The notes below the pieces were generated by a model. The model was not told the origin of the DNA, made no database searches, and saw nothing but the letters and a program-made list of their open reading frames with translations. A DNA stretch of 64,000 bases from an archaeon (GTDB lineage Archaea > Thermoproteota > Nitrososphaeria > Nitrososphaerales > Gagatemarchaeaceae), in NCBI GenBank assembly GCA_021819035.1, contig JAKASL010000003.1, forward strand, positions 62,001-126,000. The letters are read 5' to 3'. The position numbers and the translations under genes were made by a program. This document shows, piece after piece, positions 54,526 to 63,848 of the stretch (within the stretch, counting starts at the first letter, position 1; each line of letters begins with the position of its first letter).

Positions 54526-56010
54526 CTAGGGGGTGAGCACGCCGCGCAAACTGGAAAACCTTTCCCTGGACCTCTTGTCTACGGCCGCCAAGAGCCCGAA
54601 GTAGATCGCCCCTCCGGCGGCCAGCAGGACCAACAGCCTGAGGCCATAATACAGGCTGGCCATGCTGGTGTTCACCAGGAGCGGGGCGAGGAAGTAGACA
54701 CCTGCCCCCATGCCTGCGGCGCAAAGAGCGTAGTACGCAATCGGCCTGAGCGTCCCGCTGAATATCCCCAAGCCCAGCCTCCAGACCTTCACCAGGAGGA
54801 AGATGACTGTCAGGATCAGCTGAGACGCCGCCCAGTAGGTGGCTATGGTGAGCAGGGGCGTTGAAGTCCTTACCCCCCAGTCGACTATCACGGCCACCGA
54901 TGCCACGTAGCTCCCTGAGTAACCCAGGTTAGCTACGGCGTCGAAGAAGATGTTGCTCCGGACGAGCTTCTGGAACCTCCCCTCCACGGCGAGGTCAGCC
55001 GATTCTTTCCCAGTGAGGACCCTGTCGAGGAGGGTGTCAGCGGCCCCGGCGAGGACGGAGAACGCGAGTACGGCAAGCGGGAGGGCTGCGACAGTGTATC
55101 TTCTAGAGAGGAGGAAGAGGAGCTGAGGTGAAAGTACCGCGGCACCCACAGCCATCGGGATCCCGAAGAGCATCATGAAATCGAAGAGGAGCCCGACCAT
55201 CCTGTCGCTCGCCCCCCGTAGCAGGAGGGGGTAGAGCGCGAAGGAGAGGTAGTTGCTGTACCCTATGACGAGGGCGATTGCGAACGCGGCCTGATAGTAC
55301 CCCACCAGGATCGGCCCTGCTATGAGGAAAGCCACAAAGGTGTCTGCGACGTCGATGAGATTGGGCCCCTGGTTGAGGGCAGGGAGCCAAGAGTCTCTGA
55401 GCCAGGTCTTCAGCTTGGCGGTGGAAACAGCGCCGCCCAGGGTGCCTCTCACGAAGTACAATCCCACGGCGCCGAGGACGATGTTCGACCCTGCCAGGGC
55501 CGCAAACGCGCCCGGGAGCCCCACCCTGTAGACCAGGAGGAGGGGTGCCGCTATAGCGAGCTTGGATATCTCCCCGAACAGCAGGACGTAGCCGACCGCC
55601 TGGGGGTTGTAGACTGACAGGAGGGAGTTGGATGTGAGGTAGAAGTAGTATGTCGGGACCAGGGAGAGGGCCACTAGGAAGAGCCCCAGGGTAGTGGTAA
55701 GGGCGCTCTGTCTGGCGTAGGCGAGGGCCGCGAATATGACCAGGCCGGCGATGTTGAGAATTAGCGCGCCTAGGGCCGCGGTCTTCCCCACGACCTCTCC
55801 TCGCGCTGTCTCCCTGGCTGACCAGAAGTTTGTCACGGTCAGCGGGTAGGCGGAGAAGACCAGCAGGTCTGCTACCACCTCCAAGATCCCGAAGCCCGAC
55901 GTGGTGAGCGCGTGGGTCACCATCACGATGAAGAGGAGGCCTGTGAAGATGCTGACCACCCTTGCTCCGAAGACCACCAGCCCCGCCCGTCGAGGCGCTA
56001 TGTTCGTCAC
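54526..56010 (-). CDS. Polysaccharide flippase, MATE/Wzx-like
   Basis: About 495 residues from GTG 56010, preceded by a GGTG-rich stretch; TTG 56061 is a longer alternative. Twelve to fourteen TM helices with the Wzx/RfbX pattern (FGARVVSIFTGLLFIVMVTHALT at TM1, ADTFVAFLIAGPILVGYYQAAFAI in the middle). It flips lipid-linked glycans across the membrane. It converges with the sulfatase-like gene, fitting a surface-glycan locus. Confidence 0.88.
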   Translation of the reverse strand: MTNIAPRRAGLVVFGARVVSIFTGLLFIVMVTHALTTSGFGILEVVADLLVFSAYPLTVTNFWSARETARGEVVGKTAALGALILNIAGLVIFAALAYARQSALTTTLGLFLVALSLVPTYYFYLTSNSLLSVYNPQAVGYVLLFGEISKLAIAAPLLLVYRVGLPGAFAALAGSNIVLGAVGLYFVRGTLGGAVSTAKLKTWLRDSWLPALNQGPNLIDVADTFVAFLIAGPILVGYYQAAFAIALVIGYSNYLSFALYPLLLRGASDRMVGLLFDFMMLFGIPMAVGAAVLSPQLLFLLSRRYTVAALPLAVLAFSVLAGAADTLLDRVLTGKESADLAVEGRFQKLVRSNIFFDAVANLGYSGSYVASVAVIVDWGVRTSTPLLTIATYWAASQLILTVIFLLVKVWRLGLGIFSGTLRPIAYYALCAAGMGAGVYFLAPLLVNTSMASLYYGLRLLVLLAAGGAIYFGLLAAVDKRSRERFSSLRGVLTP

Positions 56011-56179
56011 CGGGAAACCTGCACCATCATCACTACGGACGCCGGGACCGAACTCGCGCAAGCGCTCAACTGCATGACCCCCGCGTGATACCGGCTCCAG
56101 ACGGCCTGATTAAAGTGGATAGGACACGGGACGCGTCTGAGGTGAGGACTGACCGGGGGAGTCTGCGGAGCAGCCGAGA

Positions 56180-56461
56180 CTACGCAGGTTTCTGTTCTTC
56201 TTTGCCTGCGGATGCGGTCGCGGCCCCCGAAGAAGTCGAGGAAGGCGTAGGCTCAGGGATGTCGGTTATCGGTTCAGGGGGCGGCGTCGTCGCCATCGTA
56301 TACCCGATCCACGCAAGTATCGCGAGGAGCACAAGGACCGCGACGAAGGCGGTGATCTCTAATACTATGAGCGGGAAGTAGAAAATCAGAAGGCCGTAGA
56401 CGATGATGCCGATGACGCTACCCGCAAAAATCCCGCCGCCGATTGCCCTGTCGTTGGCCAT
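56180..56461 (-). CDS. Small two-TM protein with Pro/Ser/Thr tail
   Basis: 93 residues from ATG 56461, about 29 bases after a TTATATTC box, so leaderless; the frame continues upstream without a promoter. Two TM helices (about 7-25 and 31-50) are followed by TTPPPEPITDIPEP and a Ser/Ala-rich tail. Small proteins of this form are common in Thaumarchaeota but have no known role. Confidence 0.7.
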   Translation of the reverse strand: MANDRAIGGGIFAGSVIGIIVYGLLIFYFPLIVLEITAFVAVLVLLAILAWIGYTMATTPPPEPITDIPEPTPSSTSSGAATASAGKEEQKPA

Positions 56462-56573
56462 GAAACAGCCGACGGCCACATTGGCGGGAATATAACGGTT
56501 GTGGGACTCGGGAGAGGGCTTCACGCGCGGAATCAGGGACCCCGCGAGTCGCGAGGCAGACGCCAGGGAAGCA

Positions 56574-56860
56574 CTAGTCCTTCAGCCGGCCGATGATCTG
56601 CCTCTCAGCGTCGAACGACCCGCGCCTTCCTCCGGCCGCGGCCTCGTGGAGCCTGGCCGGGGTGACCAACAGAACAGCGCTTCGTATCGCTTGACATCGT
56701 CAATCCCTTTGGAGGGGAAGACCCCTGGGAACACCTTCCCGCTCTGGCCAGCCTGGTCTATAAGGGCCCGATGTGAGTCGAAAGTCACCCCTGAATCTGT
56801 CGTCGGTGTCTGGGCGAGAAGGAGCTCCGCGCCAGCCCTGACCTCCCCTCCGCGACCGAT
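56574..56860 (-). pseudogene. Possible frameshifted gene fragment
   Basis: Two minus-strand frames join if one base is changed near 56675-56680: TDSGVTFDSHRALIDQ ... SKGIDDVKRYEA, then VLLVTPARLHEAAAGG and AERQIIGRLKD before the stop at 56574-56576. Both halves have gene-like composition while each single frame decays on the other side. The family is not recognised. The rest of 56525-57043 shows nothing identifiable. Confidence 0.35.
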
Positions 56861-57043
56861 GGCCCATCGAGGCGCCCTAGCTCCGTCAGGTCCACCGAGC
56901 CAGGACCCTCGCGGGTTTCCCCGCCCTGGCAGCCCGCTTCGAGACTTCGGACATCGCGTCTGGCAAAGTGCGGGAGTCACTGACATTTGATGCCCCGGAC
57001 GACGTCGGGAGGTCGTCCCCCACGCGAGCATCGCGGATGTCAG

Positions 57044-57436
57044 TCATGCCTGCATCCCTGCGAGGGCGGATGGGAGGGGCTGCGGCCGGTTCTGGTCGCG
57101 GGAGAGGACCACCGGCGCCGAGTCGACCTGGAGCTTCTTCTGCAGCAGAGCCGCAGCGTGGACCCGGTCGAACCTGATCACCGCAGGTCGCTTGACGCTG
57201 GCGGCGAGGGTCAGGTCGGAGTAACGCGGCCTCTCTTTTACCCCTTCGAAGGCGTCGACGGCGGCGTCCAGGTCGATTCTCCCCTCTCCGGCTGCGAAGA
57301 GTGGAGGGGAGGCCCCGACGACCCGCAGGAATCCCGAGGAGGTGACTTTAGACCTGAGCCAGAAAACAGTTCCCGGGGCGCCCACCACCTGCGGGGAGGC
57401 GCTGGGGGGGCGATGGCGCCCTCCCAACCCGCCCAC
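57044..57436 (-). CDS. Hypothetical protein
   Basis: The frame is open from 57532, but that part overlaps the small zinc-protein gene upstream, so GTG 57436 is taken as start (131 residues; other starts are possible). Gene-like segments: APGTVFWLRSKVTSSGFLRV, EGRIDLDAAVDAFEGVKE and AVIRFDRVHAAALLQKKL. It lies 50 bp downstream of the DUF5679-like gene on the same strand. There is no known family. Confidence 0.45.
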   Translation of the reverse strand: MGGLGGRHRPPSASPQVVGAPGTVFWLRSKVTSSGFLRVVGASPPLFAAGEGRIDLDAAVDAFEGVKERPRYSDLTLAASVKRPAVIRFDRVHAAALLQKKLQVDSAPVVLSRDQNRPQPLPSALAGMQA

Positions 57437-57486
57437 GTTGATGGCCAGGGCCCCCGGAGCGGAGCCTGACTTGCGGGGGGATGGCT

Positions 57487-57627
57487 CTACTTCCCTGTGA
57501 TTCGGAACAGGGTGGTCCCGCAGGACGAGCACTTGCCTCTGATGGCGTGGCGCCCGTTCTTGAAGGTGACTTCCTTCGGCGAGTCGATTTCCCTGTTCTT
57601 CTTCTCTTTGACGCAGTAGGCGTTCAT
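57487..57627 (-). CDS. Small zinc-ribbon-like protein, DUF5679 type (46 residues)
   Basis: ATG 57627 to TAG 57487. It reads MNAYCVKEKKNREI, then PKEVTFKNGRHAIRGKC and CSSCGTTLFRITGK. This follows the DUF5679 pattern (YCVKC...KNGR.A..G.C..CG...F.I). Cys5, Cys33 and Cys36 are present, but the second Cys of the first pair is Glu8 here. Members are tiny, widespread in archaea and bacteria and without known function. A palindrome over the TATA region lies about 27 bases upstream. Confidence 0.75.
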   Translation of the reverse strand: MNAYCVKEKKNREIDSPKEVTFKNGRHAIRGKCSSCGTTLFRITGK

Positions 57628-57646
57628 AGCCCGGAAGGGGTCTTCA

Positions 57647-57660
57647 GCATGATATCATGC
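57647..57660. promoter_or_regulatory. 14-bp perfect palindrome at the DUF5679-like promoter
   Basis: GCATGATATCATGC is perfectly self-complementary. It is centred about 27 bases upstream of the ATG at 57627 and its GATATC core is where the TATA box of a leaderless gene should be. It may be a repressor site superimposed on the promoter. Confidence 0.4.
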
Positions 57661-57849
57661 CGTAGGCCATATGAATTCAACCATTCTGCCAACGCGCCTT
57701 GACAAGAAACCGAGGACGGAACCCACTCTTTCGCGCCTCGGCTGGCGGTCCCTCCCCCGCGCTGCCCTACAGCGCCCGCACTTCCGAGCCAAGTAGGCAA
57801 TGTGGAGAGGAGATAAAGCGGCGCATCGCACCGGCTGACGACGCGCACT

Positions 57850-58719
57850 TTGCATTCACTTGAGCTGGACGGGGTCGACTCGGGCTACGGCAACCAGCCC
57901 GTCCTCCACGATGTCTCCTTCAAGGCAGCGGAGCCAGCAATCTACGTCGTCCTGGGAGCCAACGGGGCGGGCAAGACCACCCTGTTCAGGACCATCGCAG
58001 GAATACTCGAACCTGGTCGCGGGAGGGTGGTCTTCGATGGCGAGGACCTCGCGGAATCGTCGTCGGCGCGGAAGAAAATCAACTACCTGTCCCACTACAA
58101 CGCCCTCCCAGAAGAGATGACAGTGCGGGGGGCACTGGGCTTCTACGCCAAGATCGAAGGTGGGAGCGCCGACGAGGCCGTCGCCCTCCTCGGGCTCGAA
58201 GAGCTGACGACGAGAAGGGTGTCGGAGCTCTCTCAGGGGCAGAAGAAGAGGGTCTCAATCGCGAAGGTGTTCCTCAAGGAGAGGGACATGTATCTCTTGG
58301 ACGAGCCCACGTCGAACCTCGACCCCGGGGTGTCCAAGGAGATCCGCGACATACTCCTCCGGCTCGCGAAGGAGAAGATAGTCCTCTATTCTTCCCACAA
58401 CCTGTACGAGGCCAGGGACGTGGGGACAAACCTGATACTCATCCGCAGGGGGGCCGTCGGGTACTTCGGAAAGATCTCAGATGTCAGGTCGAAGGCTTAC
58501 AGGGTAGGGTTCAAGACCGACAGGAACATCTCGAAGATGATAGGAGCAGAGCTCGAAGGGGAGTACTACGTGAAAACGTTCCCCTCCCCCGACGAGGCTG
58601 GGCTGACCCTCAGGGAACTCGTGGGCGCAGGGGTGACGGTGACGGAGATGCGCGAGCTGGACAATCCTCTGCAGAGCCTGTTCGATGGGGCGCCCGGTGA
58701 GGAAGGGGAGGTGAGATGA
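57850..58719 (+). CDS. ABC transporter ATPase
   Basis: 289 residues from TTG 57850. Walker A GANGAGKTT, Q-loop replaced by INYLSHYNALPEEM, signature LSQGQKKR, Walker B MYLLDEPTSNLD, H-switch SSHNLYEARD. C-terminal about 80 residues form an accessory domain. It partners the integral membrane gene that follows, with a 4-bp ATGA overlap. Confidence 0.92.
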   Translation: MHSLELDGVDSGYGNQPVLHDVSFKAAEPAIYVVLGANGAGKTTLFRTIAGILEPGRGRVVFDGEDLAESSSARKKINYLSHYNALPEEMTVRGALGFYAKIEGGSADEAVALLGLEELTTRRVSELSQGQKKRVSIAKVFLKERDMYLLDEPTSNLDPGVSKEIRDILLRLAKEKIVLYSSHNLYEARDVGTNLILIRRGAVGYFGKISDVRSKAYRVGFKTDRNISKMIGAELEGEYYVKTFPSPDEAGLTLRELVGAGVTVTEMRELDNPLQSLFDGAPGEEGEVR

Positions 58720-59432
58720 GCACAGACCAAGGCGTGGTCATCGCCAAGAGGAGCCTGTCGCTCACGAAGTCTTACCCTGTGATAGGGATATTCCTCACGG
58801 TGCTCGGAGCCGGGATAGCGGGACTCTCGTACCTGACCAAGGCGTTACCTGTCTCCCCAGGCGAGCTGGGTCAGGGGACCACCACCATCGCCGAAGCGGT
58901 CCCGTTCATCGCGGTCCCACTCCAGTCCCTGGCGGCAATCATGTTCGCGACCCCGGTGCTGCTCCTCTTCGTCTACGACAAGAACAACGGGGTCCTTGAG
59001 TACCTCCTCTCTTTAGGGATGGACCAGGGCGCCATCTACCGGAAGTACCTGGAGGCTGCGCTCATACTCGCCGCGGGAATAGTCGCCTTCGACTTCGTCA
59101 TAGACGCGACCGCCGGGGTCTTGCTCGGCATCCCCGTCCTTATGCTCCAGCTCTCAGGTCTGGTTACGGCCCTGGGGCTGTCGGCGGTCGCCTTCGGGTC
59201 TCTGTTGATGATGTCGTTCAGTTCGCTCCAGAAGCAGAGGGTAGGGTCCAACCAACCCCTGGGCATGGCCCTGGGGGTGTTCGTCGTGCTCCCGTCGTAC
59301 GTCGCCCCTTTCGTCCTCCCTCAACTTGCGTTCGCGATCGACCTAGGTCTGGCGGCGCTCGTGGTGTGCCTCTCCGCGGCGACCTACTTCGCGTCGTCGA
59401 GGCTAATCAGCAGGGAGAAGCTCCTCCCCTAG
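58716..59432 (+). CDS. ABC transporter permease subunit
   Basis: 238 residues, six TM helices. The loop after TM2 (DKNNGVLEYLLSLGMDQGAIYRKYLEA) is the coupling-helix region typical of ABC-2-like permeases of archaea. With the preceding ATPase it makes a two-gene exporter whose substrate is unknown; one permease would have to homodimerise. Confidence 0.82.
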   Translation: MSTDQGVVIAKRSLSLTKSYPVIGIFLTVLGAGIAGLSYLTKALPVSPGELGQGTTTIAEAVPFIAVPLQSLAAIMFATPVLLLFVYDKNNGVLEYLLSLGMDQGAIYRKYLEAALILAAGIVAFDFVIDATAGVLLGIPVLMLQLSGLVTALGLSAVAFGSLLMMSFSSLQKQRVGSNQPLGMALGVFVVLPSYVAPFVLPQLAFAIDLGLAALVVCLSAATYFASSRLISREKLLP

Positions 59433-59465
59433 CCTGGACATGGAAGCGCCTCCGCGTGGTGAGCG

Positions 59466-59963
59466 CTAGGCTCGATCGGCGCTTCTCTTGATCATGTACC
59501 AGGTGCCCAGGGACTTCGCGCACAGGGTCCCGCCCGCGTCCCTGACCTCCCCCTCGGCCGTGGCAACCTTTCCGCCCGCTCTCAAGACTTTACCGCTGAC
59601 GGTGAACGGACCTTTAGACAACGGCTCCAAGAAGTTAACCTTCAGTTCGACGGTCACCTGGTCCACCCCGGGGTTGACCGTCATCACCGCGATGCCGCAG
59701 GCGTTATCCAAAGAGTACATCGAGATGCCGCCATGGACCATCCCTCCCCTCCTTGCGACATCTTTGCTAAACGGGAACCTGAGCTCTGCCCTGCCGCGCC
59801 CCACCTTGACCACTTCGTACCCTATGGTCCGGAATAGCTCGCTGTCCATGGCCATGGCCTTCTGCACGGCCCTCTCCACGTCCAGCCCTGCCTTCTTCGA
59901 GGCTGCAAAGAGGCGCTTGAAGCTGCCTGCCTGTTCGAGGAGCTGGTCGAAGCTCAAGGGCAA
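59466..59963 (-). CDS. PaaI-type hotdog thioesterase
   Basis: 165 residues. The hotdog core has GMVHGGISMYSLDNACGIAV with the conserved HGG and the acidic residue on the central helix, then VELKVNFLEPLSKG and VSGKVLRAGGKVATAEGEV. It hydrolyses acyl-CoA thioesters. An N-terminal helical extension of about 35 residues is unusual but seen in archaeal members. It is convergent with the ABC permease gene. Confidence 0.88.
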   Translation of the reverse strand: MPLSFDQLLEQAGSFKRLFAASKKAGLDVERAVQKAMAMDSELFRTIGYEVVKVGRGRAELRFPFSKDVARRGGMVHGGISMYSLDNACGIAVMTVNPGVDQVTVELKVNFLEPLSKGPFTVSGKVLRAGGKVATAEGEVRDAGGTLCAKSLGTWYMIKRSADRA

Positions 59964-60099
59964 CGCCTGACTCTAGGTCCCCGTTTAACTTTGCAGGCTC
60001 AAGAGATGGCGGCCACGGCCCGGAGGGTCCCGTGGGGCAATGGATCCGACCAGAGTCCTCAGCCCACGCTAGCCTGAGAGAACCTAACAGGTCGCGACC

Positions 60100-61425
60100 C
60101 TACGCCTTCGCCGCTACTTTCTCGGCGGAGCCCTTCTGGGTCACCTGTTGGATGATCCCGGCCGCCACCGTCGAACCGGAGTCGCGGAGAGCGAACCTTC
60201 CGAGTTCGGGGAACTCTTTGAAGGTCTCTGCCACGATAGGCCTCAGAGGGGTGATCTTCACAATCGCCGAGTCTCCTGTCTTGAGCGTCTTGGGCTTCTC
60301 CTCGGTCGGCTGGCCGGTCCTCGGGTCGATCTTGGCGACCAACTCGCTTATGGTAGCCGCCGTCTGGCTGGTCGCCAGGTGCATGACAGGGGTGTACCCT
60401 GCGGCGATGGCGGTCGGATGGAACACCACGATAATCTGAGCCTGGAACTCCTTGGCGATGGTCGGAGGCGCGTTTGCGGGCCCAAGGACCGAACCGCGCT
60501 TGAAGTCCCCTTTCGCGACACCCCTCAGGTTGAACCCGATGTTGTCCCCCGCGACCGCCTCCTGCATCTGGGTGTGGTGCGTTTCGATGGACTTTACTTC
60601 GGCTGTAAGGCCTTCCGGCATGATGGAAACCGAATCGCCTACCCTCATCTTCCCTGTCTCGACGCGGCCTACTGGGACTGTCCCTACTCCGGTGATCGTG
60701 TACACGTCCTGCACCGGGAGGCGGAGCGGCTTGTCCACCGGCTTCGGCGGCTCGACGAACTCGTCAAGTGCCGCGAGTAGGGTGGGCCCTTTGTACCAAG
60801 GCATGTTATCGGACGCCTTTATCAGGTTCTCGCCGGTCCAGCCTGACACAGGAATGAAGCGTATCTTGGATATGTTGTATCCGACAGTCTTGAGCAGGTT
60901 CTCGATGTCCTGCTTCGCCTCGTTGTAGCGCTGCTCGGAGTACTTCACTGTCTGGTCGTCCATTTTGTTGACGCAGACCACGAGTTGTGACACGCCGAGA
61001 GTCCTGAGAAGGAACGCGTGTTCCCTGGCCTGCCCCCCGGATGCGAGCGCTGCGTCCGCCTCCCCCTTCTTCGCGGAGACGACCAGGACGGCCGCGTCCG
61101 CTTCAGAGGCGCCGGTGATCATGTTCTTGATGAAGTCCTTGTGGCCGGGCGCGTCGATGAGGGTGTAGAAGTACTTCGGAGTCTCGAAACGCTGGAAGGC
61201 GAGGTCGATGGTGACCCCCCGCTCCCTCTCGTCTTTCAGCTCATCCAGCACCCAAGCGTATTTGAAAGAGTCGCCGGCACCGGTCTTCTCTGACTCCTTC
61301 GCATATTCGTCAATCATCCTCTGGTCGACGGCGCCGAGGTCGAACAGGAAGTGCCCCATGGTCGTGGACTTCCCGTTGTCCACGTGCCCAGTCACAATCA
61401 GGTTGAGGTGTGGCTTATTCGCCAT
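60100..61425 (-). CDS. tuf: Translation elongation factor EF-1 alpha
   Basis: 441 residues. G1 GHVDNGKST, switch regions with ERERGVTIDLAF, G3 DAPGHKDF, G4 NKMD and domain II/III of archaeal/eukaryal type (GVGTVPVGRVETG, ETHHTQMQEAVAGDNIGFN). It brings aminoacyl-tRNA to the ribosome. TTATATATG (about 61463-61471) lies about 42 bases upstream, giving a leader of some 15 bases. rps10, often next to it in archaea, is not found downstream; 59964-60099 shows nothing recognisable. Confidence 0.97.
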   Translation of the reverse strand: MANKPHLNLIVTGHVDNGKSTTMGHFLFDLGAVDQRMIDEYAKESEKTGAGDSFKYAWVLDELKDERERGVTIDLAFQRFETPKYFYTLIDAPGHKDFIKNMITGASEADAAVLVVSAKKGEADAALASGGQAREHAFLLRTLGVSQLVVCVNKMDDQTVKYSEQRYNEAKQDIENLLKTVGYNISKIRFIPVSGWTGENLIKASDNMPWYKGPTLLAALDEFVEPPKPVDKPLRLPVQDVYTITGVGTVPVGRVETGKMRVGDSVSIMPEGLTAEVKSIETHHTQMQEAVAGDNIGFNLRGVAKGDFKRGSVLGPANAPPTIAKEFQAQIIVVFHPTAIAAGYTPVMHLATSQTAATISELVAKIDPRTGQPTEEKPKTLKTGDSAIVKITPLRPIVAETFKEFPELGRFALRDSGSTVAAGIIQQVTQKGSAEKVAAKA

Positions 61426-61583
61426 ACTAAATCAGTCCTTACGATGAAAAGACCCTGTTCCAGCATATATAAGCGTAGCGACATGTGAAACGTCCAAAGG
61501 GAGACAAAAGCACGAAGTTCCTCTGCCCCTGCCTGTCAGGTTCAGACTAACCGGTTACGACATATAGCGTCCCGACACCTACC

Positions 61584-62153
61584 ATGAGCGTGCGAAGGGT
61601 CATCCTCGACACAATAATCTCACTCGACGGTTACTACACGACCCCCAAGAACGAAATAGACTGGTTCGACTTCGACCTTGGGGAGATCGAGTGGTCGAAG
61701 GAGATACTCCGCAGGGTCGACACCGTGCTTTATGGGCGGGTGACATACGAGGAGTTCAGCGCCTTCTGGCCTAGAGCCACCCCCTCCTCCGACGGGTTCG
61801 ACCATGAGATAATAGGACAGTTGAACGGGACAAAGAAGTTGGTCTTCTCCCGCACCATCCAGGCCCTGCCCTGGCAGCCTGCAGAAGCCGTGCGCGAAGA
61901 CCCCGTCGCAGCGGTCGCCAAACTCAAAGAGGAGACAGGGAAGGACATGGTGGTTGTAGGCAGCGGGACGCTGGTGTCTGCCCTCGTACAGGCCAGGCTG
62001 GTCGACGAGTACCGCCTCCGCGTCCGCCCGATCATACTCGGAGCGGGGAAACCTGCTTTCATAGACCGAGAGTCCAGGCACAAGCTCAATCTCATCGAAG
62101 CTAAGACGTTCAGTGATGGAGTAGTCGGGCTCCACTACGAGCCTGCGGATTAG
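61584..62153 (+). CDS. Dihydrofolate reductase-like / RibD C-terminal domain protein
   Basis: 189 residues with the RibD_C/DHFR-like fold: RRVILDTIISLDGYYTTP, VLYGRVTYEEFSAFWP, LVFSRTIQ, DMVVVGSGTLVSALVQARLVDEYRLRVRPIILGAGKPAF. It is of the YwjB/YyaP-like group and probably an NADPH-dependent reductase, not the housekeeping DHFR or a riboflavin enzyme. It is a single gene. Confidence 0.88.
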   Translation: MSVRRVILDTIISLDGYYTTPKNEIDWFDFDLGEIEWSKEILRRVDTVLYGRVTYEEFSAFWPRATPSSDGFDHEIIGQLNGTKKLVFSRTIQALPWQPAEAVREDPVAAVAKLKEETGKDMVVVGSGTLVSALVQARLVDEYRLRVRPIILGAGKPAFIDRESRHKLNLIEAKTFSDGVVGLHYEPAD

Positions 62154-62345
62154 GTCCGGCCGAGCTCGAAAAGCCCGTTCCGCAGACCGGTAGGGCTCGA
62201 CACGCATACCCTGTCGCCACGCCAGGCCCTCCGCAGGTGGGGGCCGAAGACATCCCCGCCGTGCGGATAGACTTCGGAGCATGATTCGTGCCGGGCACCC
62301 GCGATGGAGCGACAGCCTTATTCGCGGTCGAAGAGGGTTAGCATC

Positions 62346-63170
62346 GTGAAAAAGGCGATAGACGCGCACGTACACCTGTCTGAGCGGAAGGACGACCTCC
62401 TTCGACGCTACGGCGACCTGAATGGTCTGGAGTACACATTGGAGGAGCTCCTTCAGGAGATGCAAAAGCACGGGGTCGCCCGGGGGCTGCTGCTCAGCCC
62501 GCCGACGGCTTCAGGAGGAATCGTCAGCAACGAGGAGGTGCTCTCGCTCTGCCGCCGGAGCGGAGGTACGCTTTCACCGGTGGTGACCGTAGAGCCGACG
62601 GTGAAGGAGGTTAAGGCGGCCCTGAGGCTCACCGAGGAGCACAAGAAGGTGGTGAAGGGATTCAAGGTGAGGCTAGGATACGTCGATGCCGCAGCGGACA
62701 GTCCGGTGTTCGCGGACTTGTACGATTACGCGGAAGCCGAGGGCGTCCCCGTCCTCTTCCACACGGGAGACACGGCGACCCGCGACGGAGACCTGACAAG
62801 GTCACATCCGCTCGTCCTCGACTCCCTCGCCAACAGGAGGGAGAGCCTTACTATAATCATCTGCCACTTCGGGAACCCATGGATGCAGGACACGGCGGAA
62901 CTGATCTACAAGCACCCGAATGTCTACGCCGACATCTCAGGGCTCACAACAGGTGGAGGTCCCTACCGCAAGGAGCTTACGGGGCTGCTCGCCACGAAGC
63001 TCAGTGAGGCGGTGTACTACGCCGGCGGAGGGGAGAAGATACTCTTCGGGACAGACTACCCGGTGACGCGGCACACGGAAGCGCTCGAGATAGTGAGGAT
63101 GATGGACGTGGACGATTCAGACAAAGAGAGGATACTGTGCAGAAACGCCGAAGGCGTCTTCCGTCTATGA
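62346..63170 (+). CDS. Amidohydrolase_2 family metal-dependent hydrolase
   Basis: 274 residues from GTG 62346, about 28 bases after CCTTATTC, so leaderless; ATG 62304 would begin upstream of the promoter. TIM-barrel signature: IDAHVHL (metal HxH), GFKVRLGYVD, VLFHTGD, IICHFGNPWMQD, NVYADISG and LFGTDYPVTRH. Related enzymes decarboxylate or hydrolyse aromatic or cyclic substrates. Its last 4 bases overlap the GNAT start. Confidence 0.85.
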   Translation: MKKAIDAHVHLSERKDDLLRRYGDLNGLEYTLEELLQEMQKHGVARGLLLSPPTASGGIVSNEEVLSLCRRSGGTLSPVVTVEPTVKEVKAALRLTEEHKKVVKGFKVRLGYVDAAADSPVFADLYDYAEAEGVPVLFHTGDTATRDGDLTRSHPLVLDSLANRRESLTIIICHFGNPWMQDTAELIYKHPNVYADISGLTTGGGPYRKELTGLLATKLSEAVYYAGGGEKILFGTDYPVTRHTEALEIVRMMDVDDSDKERILCRNAEGVFRL

Positions 63171-63655
63171 GCAGGGGGGGAGCGGTCGAGATAGTCGAAG
63201 TACCCGACGGGTCGAGGGACGGCCTCGAGTTCATACTGGACGAGAGCTTCGAGGGGCTCTACCTTAGGCACGCGAAGAGGACGCTGAAGGAGATAGGGGT
63301 GGTCAGGGCCGCGAGGTCTCCGGAGGGCCCGGTCGGGGTGATAATGGTGAAGACCCTGGAGGAGAAGACCGGGTATGTCTATTACGTCGCCGTAGCAAGG
63401 ACGCACAGGAGGAAGGGGCTGGCAGCGCTTCTTCTCAAGGACGCTCTGGAGAAGTTCAAAGCGGATGGGCTGGAGGACATCTACGCCAGCGTCGAAGAGG
63501 ATAACGTCCCCTCGGCGAGGCTCTTCCTATCTAACGGGTTCGTCCGGGCCAGCTTCGCCGAAGTGGCGAAACGGTTCGGGACGCTGCGCGCGGTGAATAT
63601 GTACCGCGTGATGATGGTGGTCCCCGGCGAAATCCTCCTCCACAAGAGCATCTAG
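63167..63655 (+). CDS. GNAT family N-acetyltransferase
   Basis: 162 residues from ATG 63167 (overlap ATGA with the amidohydrolase stop). Core motif YYVAVARTHRRKGLAALLLKDAL with the acetyl-CoA loop, then SVEEDNVPSARLFLSNGFV. The substrate is unknown. Coupling to the amidohydrolase suggests expression together and perhaps a shared metabolite. Confidence 0.85.
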   Translation: MSRGGAVEIVEVPDGSRDGLEFILDESFEGLYLRHAKRTLKEIGVVRAARSPEGPVGVIMVKTLEEKTGYVYYVAVARTHRRKGLAALLLKDALEKFKADGLEDIYASVEEDNVPSARLFLSNGFVRASFAEVAKRFGTLRAVNMYRVMMVVPGEILLHKSI

Positions 63656-63848
63656 CAGGTCCTGACGCTGGTCGGAGTTCAGGAGCGAGGGACGCGCGCC
63701 TGGTATCCTTATCATAAATCCAGCCGGCGGAAGAGGGCAACCCGACTGAGGGCGGGTGTTTCCTGAGGGGCTTCGGCCTGGGTCCCACTGCGCCTGGTGC
63801 CCCCGCCCCGCCTCGTCTTGAAGAACCCCGCGCCTCCCCAGTGATACC

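Noticed and set aside
62154-62345. tRNA-like or structured RNA in the gap before the amidohydrolase
   Set aside because: GC-rich but no acceptor/T-arm pairing could be built on either strand.
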